Source of the DNA: Vitreoscilla massiliensis
GTDB taxonomy: Bacteria; Pseudomonadota; Gammaproteobacteria; Burkholderiales; Neisseriaceae
DNA: 64,000 bases
Reading direction: 5' to 3'
Assembly: GCF_001457815.1 (NCBI RefSeq)
Contig: NZ_LN898219.1
Location: 1-64,000 of the forward strand
Shown here: one piece after another, positions 50,607 through 59,977 of the stretch
Layout: each line of letters begins with the position of its first letter
How positions within the stretch are numbered: position 1 is the stretch's first letter
Notes under the pieces: model-generated
Told to the model about the DNA's origin: nothing
Database searches by the model: none
Seen by the model: only the letters and a program-made list of their open reading frames with translations
Position numbers and translations under genes: made by a program

Positions 50607-51239
50607 ATGAAAACCCCGACATTTTTAAGCTTGGCGCTCGCCAGCAGTGTGTTATTAAGCGGCTGTTTCAGCAGCATGTATGTGATCAATCGGGTGCAAA
50701 ACGGCGGCTTGCCAGAAACCACCCGCGATTTGAACACGTGGGCCAGTGCCAACCCACAAGCGCGTCAGTCTGCCAGTTTAATCCTGCAGTTTGATGGCAA
50801 TGTTCCCAATATCCAACAGGCCTTGCCGGCACAATTGGAATACTCGGCCGACAATTGTGGCTTCAAAGGCCGCAGCGTCGAGGGTTTACTGGAAGCGCAT
50901 TATCCACGCGCTCAACTCAGCATCGCCGCCAATAACCCGTCCGCCCGCACCTACCAATACCGCTTTTACCAAGATGCGTTCTTGCCCAAACAAGACGAAC
51001 ACGGCCGCACTTGCGTGTGGAAAATCCACTCAGCCCAATTCGGCTTTACAGGCCGCAGCGTTGACAGTGCCGCACCAGCATCGTTTGATTTTTTGTGGTT
51101 TGCCGAAGGCGCTAGCCGCAACAAGGTCGAGCGCAAGTATTTTGCCAGCCAGCCCAGTGGCGGACGCTATGCCGAACTCAGTCCCGAAAATGCCCAGAAT
51201 GGACAGGCATTCCGCATAGACATTCAATACCAACCGTAA
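50607..51239 (+). CDS. predicted lipoprotein of unknown function
   Basis: A 210-residue protein beginning MKTPTFLSLALASSVLLSGCFSS, a clear lipoprotein signal with Cys in the LSGC lipobox. The mature part is soluble, with two Cys (DNCGF, RTCVW). An intragenic DUS (51046) encodes FTGRS, and a second GRSVE occurs at ~87. AAGGGATGG precedes the ATG at 50607; the frame upstream is not conserved-looking. No family recognised. Confidence 0.75.
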   Translation: MKTPTFLSLALASSVLLSGCFSSMYVINRVQNGGLPETTRDLNTWASANPQARQSASLILQFDGNVPNIQQALPAQLEYSADNCGFKGRSVEGLLEAHYPRAQLSIAANNPSARTYQYRFYQDAFLPKQDEHGRTCVWKIHSAQFGFTGRSVDSAAPASFDFLWFAEGASRNKVERKYFASQPSGGRYAELSPENAQNGQAFRIDIQYQP

Positions 51240-51314
51240 TGTTTGCACGTTTCAATATTTACAGGCCGTTTATTCGGGTGAACAAGCGGCCTGTAAGCAA
51301 TATGGATTTGTGGT

Positions 51315-52439
51315 TTAAGCTGTGATGCTGTCTGTGGCTGTGCTGGTCATCCAGTCAGACACATAGTTGCTTGGCACAAAAAAGCTGTCCAGCCAAGTGC
51401 GGTCGACGTCGGCCACGGCTTTGACCCAGTGTGGGTTTTTGTCCTTGTCTATGAGCAAGGCACGCACGCCTTCGAGAAAGTCAGGGCGGGTGCAGCATTG
51501 TTGCGACACCAACAATTCTTGTTCTATGCAATCAGCCAAAGAGGCGTGTTTCAAGTCATGCAGCAAACGCCAAATCAAGCCCATGCTGGTAGGGCAGCCA
51601 GCGAGGGTATTGGCATGCGCTTGTTGCAACCACGGGTCTTGTTCGGCATGGCTGGCCAACACGTTTAAGGCATCTTGGAACGAGGCTTGGCTGACCACGT
51701 TTTGAATGGCGGCTTGTTGCGCCAAGATTTGGCTGGCAGGCAAAGCAGCGCTGTCTAGGCCGTTTAAGGTGCGACGCACCACGCGTTCGGCTTCGTCATT
51801 CCAATCGGCATCGACCAAGGCTTGCAAGGTGGCGGCGCGGCTGTCAGCAGGGCGCGAGGCGGCGGCGAGGTTGCCAAGCAAGGCATCACTGCCATTGAAA
51901 CGCGAACCGGTCATGCCCAAAAATTTGCCGCTGCCAAACGGAAATTGTTGCAAAAACCACGTGCCGCCAGCATCGGGATACAGGCCGATGCTGATTTCTG
52001 GCATGGCCATCACTGTGGTTTCGGTAACGATGGTGTGACTGGCGGCGCTGGCCAAACCCATGCCACCGCCCATGACGATGCCCGTGGCCCAACACACCAC
52101 CGGTTTGGGGTAGCGGCTTAGGTATTCACACAGGTAATACTCGGCGGCAAAAAACGTGCGCACATGTTGGTGAGCAGCGGCAGCATCGGCGGCATCGACC
52201 ACGCCTTGTCTGAGTTCGCGTATGTCGCCACCGGCGCAAAAAGACTTGTCGCCCGCACCATCCAGCCACACCATGGCGATGCTGTCGTCTTGTGCCCAAG
52301 CCTCTAATTGTGAGCGCAATTCTAAAATCAAAGCGGTATTTTGCGCGTTCAAAGATTTGGGTCGATTTAATGTTGCGATGGCAATGAATTGCTTATGGCT
52401 GGTTTTTTGGGTTGAAAACAAGACTAAAGGCGTGTCCAC
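51315..52439 (-). CDS. 3-hydroxyisobutyryl-CoA hydrolase-like enoyl-CoA hydratase/isomerase family protein, copy 2
   Basis: A 374-residue paralogue of the protein at 48758, with the same landmarks: LNRPKSLNAQN, FCAGGDIRELRQG, GGGMGLASAASHTIVTETTVMAMPEISIGLYPDAGGTWFL, and FLEGVRALLIDKDKNPHW at the C-terminus. The start is GTG (52439) with CGGAG upstream. The two copies look roughly half identical, so the duplication is not recent. Together they bracket the cytochrome b562 and lipoprotein genes. Confidence 0.87.
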   Translation of the reverse strand: MDTPLVLFSTQKTSHKQFIAIATLNRPKSLNAQNTALILELRSQLEAWAQDDSIAMVWLDGAGDKSFCAGGDIRELRQGVVDAADAAAAHQHVRTFFAAEYYLCEYLSRYPKPVVCWATGIVMGGGMGLASAASHTIVTETTVMAMPEISIGLYPDAGGTWFLQQFPFGSGKFLGMTGSRFNGSDALLGNLAAASRPADSRAATLQALVDADWNDEAERVVRRTLNGLDSAALPASQILAQQAAIQNVVSQASFQDALNVLASHAEQDPWLQQAHANTLAGCPTSMGLIWRLLHDLKHASLADCIEQELLVSQQCCTRPDFLEGVRALLIDKDKNPHWVKAVADVDRTWLDSFFVPSNYVSDWMTSTATDSITA

Positions 52440-52716
52440 GCTGGCTCCGATGCTTGATGTGCGGTTCTTGATAATTGTTTAATGAATATTATAGCAAATA
52501 ATTGACGAAAATTTCATGCGGCAACGTATTGAAACCGCTTAAACTTCAGGTTACAGTTTCCGTTCTTAATTTATCTTTACAATGCGTGCCATCGGAATTT
52601 TCAACAATAACCCATGCCTACTGTCAGGTATATTCGGGTTTACAGGCCGCTTACTCAGTATTTTTTAATCGGATGATGTCTTGTCATCCACACCATCAGT
52701 GAAAGGGGAAGAAACG

Positions 52717-54252
52717 ATGCAAATCGGCATTCCTAAGGAAAGTTCGCTCGGTGAATTGCGCGTTGCAGCAACGCCCGCAACCGTGGTGCAGTTGTTGAAA
52801 CTGGGCTTTACCGTAGCAGTAGAAAGTGGTGCAGGTGCAGGTGCCAATTTCGATGACCAAGCCTATGTGGACGCAGGTGCAAACATTGTCACTGCCGACA
52901 TGGTTTGGAAAAATCCGTTGATTTTCAAACTCAATCCACCCACCGAAGCCGAAGTGGCGGCGATGGATGAGGGCACGACTTTGGTCAGCTTCATCCAAGC
53001 GGCGCAAAAGCCGGAATTGGTGGAGGCCTTGCGTGCCAAAAACATCACCTCTTTGGCGATGGAAATGGTGCCGCGCATTTCGCGCGCGCAGTCTATGGAC
53101 GCCTTGTCGTCCATGGCCAACATCAGTGGCTATCGCGCGGTCATCGAAGCGGCGCACGAGTTTGGTCGTTTCTTTACTGGACAAATCACCGCTGCGGGCA
53201 AAGTACCGCCAGCGCAAGTATTGGTGATCGGTGCGGGTGTGGCTGGTTTGGCTGCCATTGGTGCGGCCAATTCTTTGGGTGCGGTGGTCAAGGCATTTGA
53301 CACGCGTTTGGAAGTGGCCGAGCAAATCGAATCCATGGGTGGCCAATTCTTGAAATTGGATTTCCCACAAGAATCAGCCGGCAGCGGCGATGGCTATGCC
53401 AAAGTGATGTCGGAAGAATTCATTGCCGCCGAGATGAAGCTGTTTGCCGAGCAAGCGCGCGAGGTCGACATCATCATCACCACCGCGGCGATACCGGGCA
53501 AACCTTCGCCGAAATTGATTACCAAAGCGATGGTCGATTCAATGAAACCGGGCTCGGTCATCGTCGATTTGGCGGCTGTGGGCGGCGGTAACTGCGAATA
53601 CACCGTGCCGGGTGAAGTGCACACCACCGCCAATGGTGTCAAAGTGGTCGGTTATACCGATTTGGCCAACCGCTTGTCGGGTCAGTCGTCACAATTGTAT
53701 GCCACCAACTTGGTCAATTTGGCCAAACTCATCACCCCTGAAAAAGACGGCAACATTGTCTTGAATGAGGAAGACGTGATTGTGCGCAACATGACCGTTA
53801 CCCAAGGCGGCGAAATCAAATTCCCACCGCCACCAATACAGGTATCGGCGCAGCCACAAGCCGCGGCCAAAGTTGCGCCGGTGGTGAAACCTGAGCCGAC
53901 ACCGGTGCCAACGTGGAAGAAAATCTTGCCATTGGCGATAGGCGCGTTGGCAATCTTATGGGTGGGCGCTGCCGCTCCTGCAGCGTTCTTGAATCACTTC
54001 ATCGTGTTTGTGTTGTCGTGCGTGGTCGGTTATTACGTGGTGTGGAATGTGTCGCATTCGCTGCACACGCCGCTGATGTCGGTGACCAATGCCATTTCCG
54101 GCATTGTGATCTTGGGCGCGGTATTGCAAATCGGCCAAGGCAATGGCTGGGTGAGTGTGCTCGCATTCATCGCCGTCTTATTGGTGAGCGTGAATATTTT
54201 TGGCGGTTTCTACGTGACGCGCCGCATGCTCAATATGTTCCGTAAAGGTTAA
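52717..54252 (+). CDS. pntA: NAD(P) transhydrogenase subunit alpha
   Basis: A 511-residue subunit. The N-terminal NAD-binding domain (~1-380) has MQIGIPKESSLGE, VIGAGVAGLAAIGAANSLGAVVKAFDTR and TDLANRLSGQSS; the C-terminal ~110 residues hold four membrane segments (domain II). It is the full-length type with both parts fused. GGGGAAGAAACG precedes the ATG at 52717; pntB follows after 13 bases. With PntB it couples proton entry to NADPH formation. Confidence 0.96.
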   Translation: MQIGIPKESSLGELRVAATPATVVQLLKLGFTVAVESGAGAGANFDDQAYVDAGANIVTADMVWKNPLIFKLNPPTEAEVAAMDEGTTLVSFIQAAQKPELVEALRAKNITSLAMEMVPRISRAQSMDALSSMANISGYRAVIEAAHEFGRFFTGQITAAGKVPPAQVLVIGAGVAGLAAIGAANSLGAVVKAFDTRLEVAEQIESMGGQFLKLDFPQESAGSGDGYAKVMSEEFIAAEMKLFAEQAREVDIIITTAAIPGKPSPKLITKAMVDSMKPGSVIVDLAAVGGGNCEYTVPGEVHTTANGVKVVGYTDLANRLSGQSSQLYATNLVNLAKLITPEKDGNIVLNEEDVIVRNMTVTQGGEIKFPPPPIQVSAQPQAAAKVAPVVKPEPTPVPTWKKILPLAIGALAILWVGAAAPAAFLNHFIVFVLSCVVGYYVVWNVSHSLHTPLMSVTNAISGIVILGAVLQIGQGNGWVSVLAFIAVLLVSVNIFGGFYVTRRMLNMFRKG

Positions 54253-54265
54253 GGGGAGAACAAAT

Positions 54266-55648
54266 ATGTCTACAGGATTTGTTAGCGCCGCTTACATCAT
54301 TGCGGCCATCTTGTTTATTTTCAGTTTGGCGGGTTTGTCCAAACAAGAAACCGCCAAGCGCGGTAATGTGTTTGGCATGGTCGGCATGGGCATCGCCTTG
54401 TTTGTGACCGTGTTTGGCCCCAATACCCACGGTTTGGTGTGGATATTGATCGCCATGGTCATCGGTGCTGCCATCGGCATCCACCGCGCGCAAAAAGTCG
54501 AAATGACGCAAATGCCAGAATTGATTGCCATCTTACACAGTTTCGTTGGTTTGGCAGCGGTATTGGTGGGCTATAACAGCTACATTGAACCGGGTGATGT
54601 GGCGGCCGACATGCACACCATCCACATGGTGGAAGTGTATTTGGGCATCTTCATCGGTGCGGTGACGTTTACCGGTTCCATCGTCGCTTTTGGCAAGCTC
54701 AATGGCAAAATCAGCTCCAAGCCTTTGTCTTTGCCACACAAACACAAGCTCAATTTGGCGGCTTTGGTGGTGTCTTTGTTGCTGATGTTCTGTTTCTTGT
54801 CGGCCGATGGTTCGGCTTGGGGCACGATGTGCTTGCTCATCATGACCGTCATCGCTTTGGCGTTTGGTTGGCATTTGGTGGCGTCGATTGGTGGCGCCGA
54901 CATGCCGGTGGTAATTTCCATGCTCAACTCTTACTCAGGTTGGGCGGCCGCAGCCACAGGCTTTATGTTGTCTAACGACTTGCTAATCGTCATTGGTGCG
55001 TTGGTCGGTTCTTCTGGTGCGATTCTGTCTTACATCATGTGTAAGGCGATGAACCGCTCGTTTATTTCGGTAATTGCCGGTGGTTTCGGTGCCGCACCTG
55101 CAGCTGCTGGTGAAGAAGTGACGGGTGAACACAAGGAAATCCAAGCGGCCGAATTGGCAGCGATGCTCAAAGATGCCAGCAGCGTCATCATTACCCCAGG
55201 CTACGGCATGGCGGTGGCGCAAGCGCAATACCCAGTGGCGGAGTTGACGCAAAAACTGCGTGCTGCCGGTGTGGAGGTGCGTTTTGGCATCCATCCGGTT
55301 GCCGGTCGTTTGCCGGGGCACATGAATGTGTTGTTGGCCGAGGCGAAAGTGCCTTACGACATCGTGTTGGAAATGGATGAAATCAACGATGATTTCGCCG
55401 ATACCGATGTGGTGTTGGTCATCGGTGCCAACGACACGGTGAATCCTGCTGCGGCAACCGATCCAAGCAGCCCGATTGCCGGCATGCCAGTATTGCATGT
55501 GTGGGAAGCGAAGAATGTGATTGTGTTCAAACGCTCGATGAGTGCAGGTTACGCCGGCGTGCAAAATCCATTGTTCTTCAACGACAACAGTTATATGTAT
55601 TTTGGCGATGCCAAAGACAAGGTGCCGGAGATTTTGCAACATCTGTAA
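54266..55648 (+). CDS. pntB: NAD(P) transhydrogenase subunit beta
   Basis: A 460-residue subunit: nine-helix membrane domain (~1-270) followed by the NADP(H)-binding domain III with VIITPGYGMAVAQAQYPV, FGIHPVAGRLPGHMNVLLAEA, VLVIGANDTVNPAA and MSAGYAGVQNPLFF. AGGGGAGAACAAAT precedes the ATG. Ends at a DUS terminator. Confidence 0.97.
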   Translation: MSTGFVSAAYIIAAILFIFSLAGLSKQETAKRGNVFGMVGMGIALFVTVFGPNTHGLVWILIAMVIGAAIGIHRAQKVEMTQMPELIAILHSFVGLAAVLVGYNSYIEPGDVAADMHTIHMVEVYLGIFIGAVTFTGSIVAFGKLNGKISSKPLSLPHKHKLNLAALVVSLLLMFCFLSADGSAWGTMCLLIMTVIALAFGWHLVASIGGADMPVVISMLNSYSGWAAAATGFMLSNDLLIVIGALVGSSGAILSYIMCKAMNRSFISVIAGGFGAAPAAAGEEVTGEHKEIQAAELAAMLKDASSVIITPGYGMAVAQAQYPVAELTQKLRAAGVEVRFGIHPVAGRLPGHMNVLLAEAKVPYDIVLEMDEINDDFADTDVVLVIGANDTVNPAAATDPSSPIAGMPVLHVWEAKNVIVFKRSMSAGYAGVQNPLFFNDNSYMYFGDAKDKVPEILQHL

Positions 55649-55670
55649 TGGATGATATCTGAAGCATAAC

Positions 55671-55703
55671 AGCGGCCTGTAAACACTTACAGGCCGCTTT
55701 TTT
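55671..55703 (+). terminator. DUS inverted pair with T-run after pntB
   Basis: GCGGCCTGTAA and TTACAGGCCGC with a four-base loop and a T-run, about 25 bases past the stop. Confidence 0.82.
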
Positions 55704-55779
55704 GTGTTTTGAACGCCGCTTGACCAAACACAGGGATTCACCAATACTCTGTGCCACTGTGTTGAGAAAAGGCCTAACC

Positions 55780-56517
55780 ATGTTGGAAGATGTCAAAAGC
55801 AGCAACCCGCACCTGCGCATGTTTCCCTCGGCTGATGAGGTGTTTGCACCGTCGTCGGCGTTTTTAAGCCAACACTTATTGCCCGTCGTAAGCGTGGATT
55901 TGGCGGCGGTAAATCCGGCGTGGTCGGGTTGGTTGCCGTTTGTGAACCCGATAGAGCCGTATGAGTGTTACATCGGTGACGGCACCGAGCCGTTTCACAA
56001 TGAGTTTGCCAAGGCGAATGTGTTTTGCCTGCGCTTTAATGAGCAAGGGCAATACGAATGGTTGGCGGATGAACGCTATTTTCTGTTGGCCCATACCGAA
56101 CCCAGCGATGACTGGCAGCGGCAAATGATGGCTGAGTTGGGCAAAGAACGCCTTGAAGCCATCAAGCAATTGGCCATTACCGAGCAGCGCTATCGCCAAT
56201 ATGGCAAATTTTTCGACAATAATAAATACTCGTTCCAGCGCGGTGAGGTGGATTTTTCCCAAGCGGAAGAAGACGTGGTCTTGGACCAAATCGGCGGTGA
56301 GGTCGGCTGTGGTAATTGGGAATACCCGTTGTCGGATTATGGCATGTTGGAAATTGTCGACGATGAAACCACTTATTTGATTGCGCCCAATGGCAAGCGC
56401 GCTTATTTTGTCGCCGCGGCCGATGGCTACCGTTTTAACCAACGCGGCGCCGATTGGATTTTGCTGTTTTACGAGCCAGAATCGCGTTTGGCGATGTTTA
56501 CGTTTGATTGGACGTAA
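55780..56517 (+). CDS. cytosolic protein of unknown function
   Basis: A 245-residue, acidic, soluble protein without signal peptide. It is rich in Trp/Tyr/Phe (GNWEYPLSDYG, YRFNQRGADWILLFYEPESRL). The stretch QIGGEVGCGNW and the general layout distantly recall DUF1963-like proteins; this is weak. The start at 55780 is preceded by AAAAGG. No partner gene is obvious: pntB ends upstream with a terminator and a pab gene follows after a DUS hairpin. Confidence 0.65.
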   Translation: MLEDVKSSNPHLRMFPSADEVFAPSSAFLSQHLLPVVSVDLAAVNPAWSGWLPFVNPIEPYECYIGDGTEPFHNEFAKANVFCLRFNEQGQYEWLADERYFLLAHTEPSDDWQRQMMAELGKERLEAIKQLAITEQRYRQYGKFFDNNKYSFQRGEVDFSQAEEDVVLDQIGGEVGCGNWEYPLSDYGMLEIVDDETTYLIAPNGKRAYFVAAADGYRFNQRGADWILLFYEPESRLAMFTFDWT

Positions 56518-56552
56518 TCATGCTCACGCAATCGCACGGAATGTGATTAAAT

Positions 56553-56583
56553 GCGGCCTGTAAACGAATACAGGCCGCTTTTT
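56553..56583 (+). terminator. DUS inverted pair with T-run
   Basis: GCGGCCTGTA and TACAGGCCGC with a six-base spacer and T5, between the unknown gene and the pab gene whose ATG follows 12 bases later. Confidence 0.75.
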
Positions 56584-56594
56584 GCAGAAGAAAC

Positions 56595-58421
56595 ATGAAT
56601 CAAAACGAATACTTTGTCGTCTTAGACGATGCTCTCGCCCACACTTGCCGTTATTACCAAGGCTTACGCCATGTCGATGCCATCCAAGCCGCCGATGTGC
56701 TCAGCGTTGATGCCTTGTTACAACAGGGTTGGGCGCAAGGTTTACAGGTGGTGTTGTGGCAGTCGTACGATTTTGGCTGGGAGTTGATGTATGGCGGCAA
56801 ACAGGCCGCGCTGTATTTGCTGTGGTTTGAACGCTGCGAGGTGTTGGCCGACGATGCGCGACATTTGCCATGGTTACAGGCTGCTGCAGTGCCCACTGGC
56901 ATCGCTGCTTTGCACAATCAGGTGGCTGAGGCCGAGTATTTGCAACGCATAGACGCCATCCACGCGGCGATTACCCGTGGCGATGTGTATCAAATCAATT
57001 ACACCAGCGCGTGGACGGGCGAAGTGTATGGCGAGCCGAGTCGTTTGTATGCGCGTTTGCGTGCGCGCCAGCAAGTGCCGTATGGCGTGTTGGCACACTT
57101 GCCGCCTGAGGTGAATGAGGGTGCGGCTTGGCATTTGGGCTTTTCACCTGAGCTGTTTTTGCACATACAGGCCGATGGCCACATCATGACCAAGCCGATG
57201 AAGGGCACGGCGCCCTTATTGGGCGATGGCTTGGATGAGGAACGCGCCGCTGCTTTGCGCAGCGATGCCAAAAACCGCGCTGAAAATGTGATGATCGTTG
57301 ATTTGCTGCGCAATGATTTGGGCAAGTTGGCGGTGGCTGGTGGCGTGAGCGTGCCGCAGGCGTTTGAAGTGCAGGCGTTTGGTTCGGTATGGCAAATGAC
57401 CTCGACCGTAGTGGCGCAAATGCGGCCTGAAACCACGGTGGCCAACATCATACAGGCCGCTTTCCCGTGTGGCTCGATTACCGGCGCACCCAAGCGCATG
57501 GCCATGCAGGTGATAGAACAGTTGGAGCAGCGCCAGCGCGGCCTGTACACCGGCAGTGTCGGGTATTTGGAGCCATGTGACACAGGCTTAGGGTTTACCG
57601 GCACTTGGAATGTGGTCATCCGCTCCTTGCAATTGCGCGCACACGCGACACCGCAACGCTATGGCTTGAGTATGGGCATAGGTTCGGGCATTGTCATTGA
57701 CAGTGTCGGTGCGGATGAATGGGATGAGTGCCATTGGAAGGCGCGTTTTGCACGAGGTTTGAGCGCCGAAGTGGGCGTGTTTGAAACGCTGCGAGTAGAA
57801 AATGGCCGCTGTGAATTACTGGCCTTACACCAAGCGCGTTTGCAACAGAGTGTGCGCGATTTGCACATCGTCTGTGATGTGAACGCCTTGTGGCAAGACT
57901 TACAGGCCGCTTGTGAGAGCGAGTGGGCACAAGGCTTGTGGCGGGTGAAATGTGCGGTGGCGGCCGATGGGCAATATGCGATAACGGCGGCGGCCATGGT
58001 GGATTTTGAGGCGCCGCAAACGGTGTGTTTGAGCGAGCAAGTGTTGCCGAACCAAGATGTGTTGCGCCGTTACAAAACCACGATGCGAACGCAGTTTGAT
58101 AAGGTGTGGCAAGGCGCGGTCGAACTGGGTGCGTTTGATGGCTTGTTGTTCAATCAAGACGGTTTCCTGCTCGAAGGCGGGCGCTCGAATGTGTTTATCG
58201 AATTAGATGGGCAGTGGTACACACCGAGTACGGATTTGGACATTTTGAACGGTGTGATGCGCCAAGCCATATTGCAAAATCCTGCGCAATATGGGTTTAC
58301 AGGCCGCATCATCGAGCGTGCGGACATCGGTCGCGCTGAAGTATTGGCGGCCACGCGCATCCGCTTGAGCAATGCTTTGCGGGGTGTGTTTGCGGTAGGC
58401 TTGGTGGAAACTTTGATGTAG
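56595..58421 (+). CDS. pabB: PabB-PabC fusion: aminodeoxychorismate synthase component I and aminodeoxychorismate lyase
   Basis: A 608-residue fusion for p-aminobenzoate synthesis. PabB part (~1-385): KPMKGTAPLLGDG, NVMIVDLLRNDLGKLA and FPCGSITGAPKRMAM are the chorismate-binding motifs, and WDECHWKARF closes it. PabC part (~390-608): a fold-type IV PLP enzyme with FETLRVENGR, the Lys in RYKTTMR and FLLEGGRSNVFI. No pabA (glutaminase) is adjacent; it would have to be elsewhere. At least three intragenic DUS or close variants are present (57422, 57898, 58300). Confidence 0.93.
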   Translation: MNQNEYFVVLDDALAHTCRYYQGLRHVDAIQAADVLSVDALLQQGWAQGLQVVLWQSYDFGWELMYGGKQAALYLLWFERCEVLADDARHLPWLQAAAVPTGIAALHNQVAEAEYLQRIDAIHAAITRGDVYQINYTSAWTGEVYGEPSRLYARLRARQQVPYGVLAHLPPEVNEGAAWHLGFSPELFLHIQADGHIMTKPMKGTAPLLGDGLDEERAAALRSDAKNRAENVMIVDLLRNDLGKLAVAGGVSVPQAFEVQAFGSVWQMTSTVVAQMRPETTVANIIQAAFPCGSITGAPKRMAMQVIEQLEQRQRGLYTGSVGYLEPCDTGLGFTGTWNVVIRSLQLRAHATPQRYGLSMGIGSGIVIDSVGADEWDECHWKARFARGLSAEVGVFETLRVENGRCELLALHQARLQQSVRDLHIVCDVNALWQDLQAACESEWAQGLWRVKCAVAADGQYAITAAAMVDFEAPQTVCLSEQVLPNQDVLRRYKTTMRTQFDKVWQGAVELGAFDGLLFNQDGFLLEGGRSNVFIELDGQWYTPSTDLDILNGVMRQAILQNPAQYGFTGRIIERADIGRAEVLAATRIRLSNALRGVFAVGLVETLM

Positions 58422-58513
58422 CGCAAACGCCATGAGTTTCCCCTCTAAAATCAGTGTTGTGCCCCTTATAATATCAACATGGTAATAGGTACTCCCGATG
58501 AAAGGCTGAATGC

Positions 58514-59458
58514 ATGGCAGACGACAAATTAAAACACACACCCATCAACCCCAATGCCGAGGACGAAACGGTCGAGTTGGCCGAAGCCTTACCGATTTTC
58601 ACCCAGCAAGTGTTGCACGCTGAGGGCGAAACCAGTGCTGAAGATGCCAATTCGGCGCCTTTGCCGGCATCTTACCCTTACAAAACCCGCATGAGCCGCC
58701 GTGTTTACGAACACGACAAGCAATTGTTGCAAATCGAATTGCTGAAAGTGCAATCGTGGGTGAAGGAAACGGGGCAACGCATCGTGTGCCTGTTTGAAGG
58801 GCGCGATGCGGCAGGCAAGGGCGGCACGATTAAGCGTTTTATGGAGCATTTGAACCCGCGTGGTGCGCGTGTGGTGGCCTTAGAGAAACCGAATGAGGTG
58901 GAATTGGGGCAGTGGTATTTTCAGCGCTATATTGAGCATTTGCCGACGGCGGGTGAAATCGTGTTGTTCGACCGCTCTTGGTATAACCGCGCTGGTGTAG
59001 AACGGGTGATGGGGTTTTGCGAGCCGCAACAGTATTTGCAGTTTATGCGCCAAACCCCCGATTTGGAGCGCATGTTGGTCAATGATGGCATCCATTTGTT
59101 CAAGTTTTGGTTCTCGGTCAGCCGTGAAGAACAATTGCGCCGCTTTATTTCGCGCCGTGATGACCCTTTGAAACACTGGAAATTATCGCCGATAGACATA
59201 CAGTCACTAGACCGTTGGGATGAGTATACCGAGGCCAAGAACCAAATGTTCTTCCATACCCATACCGGCGATGCGCCGTGGACGGTGATTAAGTCGGACG
59301 ACAAAAAGCGTGCCCGCCTCAATTGCATCCGCCATTTCTTGCACCGCTTGGACTATCCAGACAAAAACCTCAAAGCGATACGCGCCACCGACGACAAAAT
59401 CGTGTTGGTACCGAATGCGCAGCGTAAGTCGGGCAGTTTGGACAGCGAACAGGATTAA
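58514..59458 (+). CDS. ppk2: polyphosphate kinase 2
   Basis: A 314-residue PPK2-class kinase. After a ~60-residue variable N-terminus come the Walker A LFEGRDAAGKGGTIKRF, LEKPNEVELGQWYFQRYI, Walker B IVLFDRSWYNRAGVERVMGF, and the lid FWFSVSREEQLRRF. One-domain class I/III type that moves phosphate between polyphosphate and nucleotides. AAAGGCTGAATGC precedes the ATG. Ends before a DUS terminator. Confidence 0.95.
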   Translation: MADDKLKHTPINPNAEDETVELAEALPIFTQQVLHAEGETSAEDANSAPLPASYPYKTRMSRRVYEHDKQLLQIELLKVQSWVKETGQRIVCLFEGRDAAGKGGTIKRFMEHLNPRGARVVALEKPNEVELGQWYFQRYIEHLPTAGEIVLFDRSWYNRAGVERVMGFCEPQQYLQFMRQTPDLERMLVNDGIHLFKFWFSVSREEQLRRFISRRDDPLKHWKLSPIDIQSLDRWDEYTEAKNQMFFHTHTGDAPWTVIKSDDKKRARLNCIRHFLHRLDYPDKNLKAIRATDDKIVLVPNAQRKSGSLDSEQD

Positions 59459-59488
59459 TCACCATCCAATGTGATGCGCATGCATGTT

Positions 59489-59523
59489 AAAGCGGCCTGT
59501 AAAGAGTTTACAGGCCGCTTTTT
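59489..59523. terminator. DUS inverted pair between convergent genes
   Basis: AAAGCGGCCTGTAAA and TTTACAGGCCGCTTTTT with a two-base loop, about 30 bases after ppk2 and 26 before the convergent stop at 59549. Confidence 0.83.
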
Positions 59524-59548
59524 GATGTTCTGTGTTGAGGGTTGTGGG

Positions 59549-59875
59549 CTATTCGCTGGCCACTTGTTGCTTGCTACAACGCTCAAACGCTTGTTTGGCT
59601 TGACCGCCGTAACGGCGTTCCAATTCGGAATCGGACATCTCGACCAAGTTCAATAAGTCACGCGTGGACAGATTGGCTTTGGCGTGTTGGGTCATGCAGG
59701 CGCAGGTATTGCGGCGCTCGCTGCTGCTGAGTTTGACTTTGGGGTATTGAGAGATGCGGTGCATGCACTGTTGGTTTAACCATTTGTCCGGAGAGGGCAA
59801 GCCAGGCAGCCAGTCGGCAAAAGCGGCGCCGCTGAACAACAAGCCAGTTAAAACACAGAGGTGGATCTTCTTCAT
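59549..59875 (-). CDS. small secreted cysteine-containing protein
   Basis: A 108-residue protein: signal peptide MKKIHLCVLTGLLFSGAAFA, then a helical mature part with four Cys (QQC, NTCAC, ERC), enough for two disulphides or a metal site. NLSTRDLLNLVEMSD and ELERRYGGQAKQAFERC look like helices. AAGGGGAAATC precedes the ATG at 59875. Family not recognised; it is not clearly related to the four-member array at 37299-39081. Confidence 0.75.
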   Translation of the reverse strand: MKKIHLCVLTGLLFSGAAFADWLPGLPSPDKWLNQQCMHRISQYPKVKLSSSERRNTCACMTQHAKANLSTRDLLNLVEMSDSELERRYGGQAKQAFERCSKQQVASE

Positions 59876-59924
59876 GATTTCCCCTTCAAGACACACAGCC
59901 ACAATAGAATGTTTGACATCATAG

Positions 59925-59954
59925 AAAAAACGGTGCCATAAGACACCGTTTTTA
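59925..59954 (-). terminator. rho-independent terminator of the rpsP-rimM-trmD-rplS operon
   Basis: AAAAACGGTG and CACCGTTTTT form a perfect stem with an eight-base loop, 24 bases after the rplS stop, with T residues following on the minus strand. No DUS. Confidence 0.9.
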
Positions 59955-59977
59955 ACGTATTTTTAAGCAAATACTTC

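Noticed and set aside
52696..53370. Minus-strand 224-codon frame opposite pntA
   Set aside because: Antisense shadow of a well-supported gene with typical His/Arg-rich composition.
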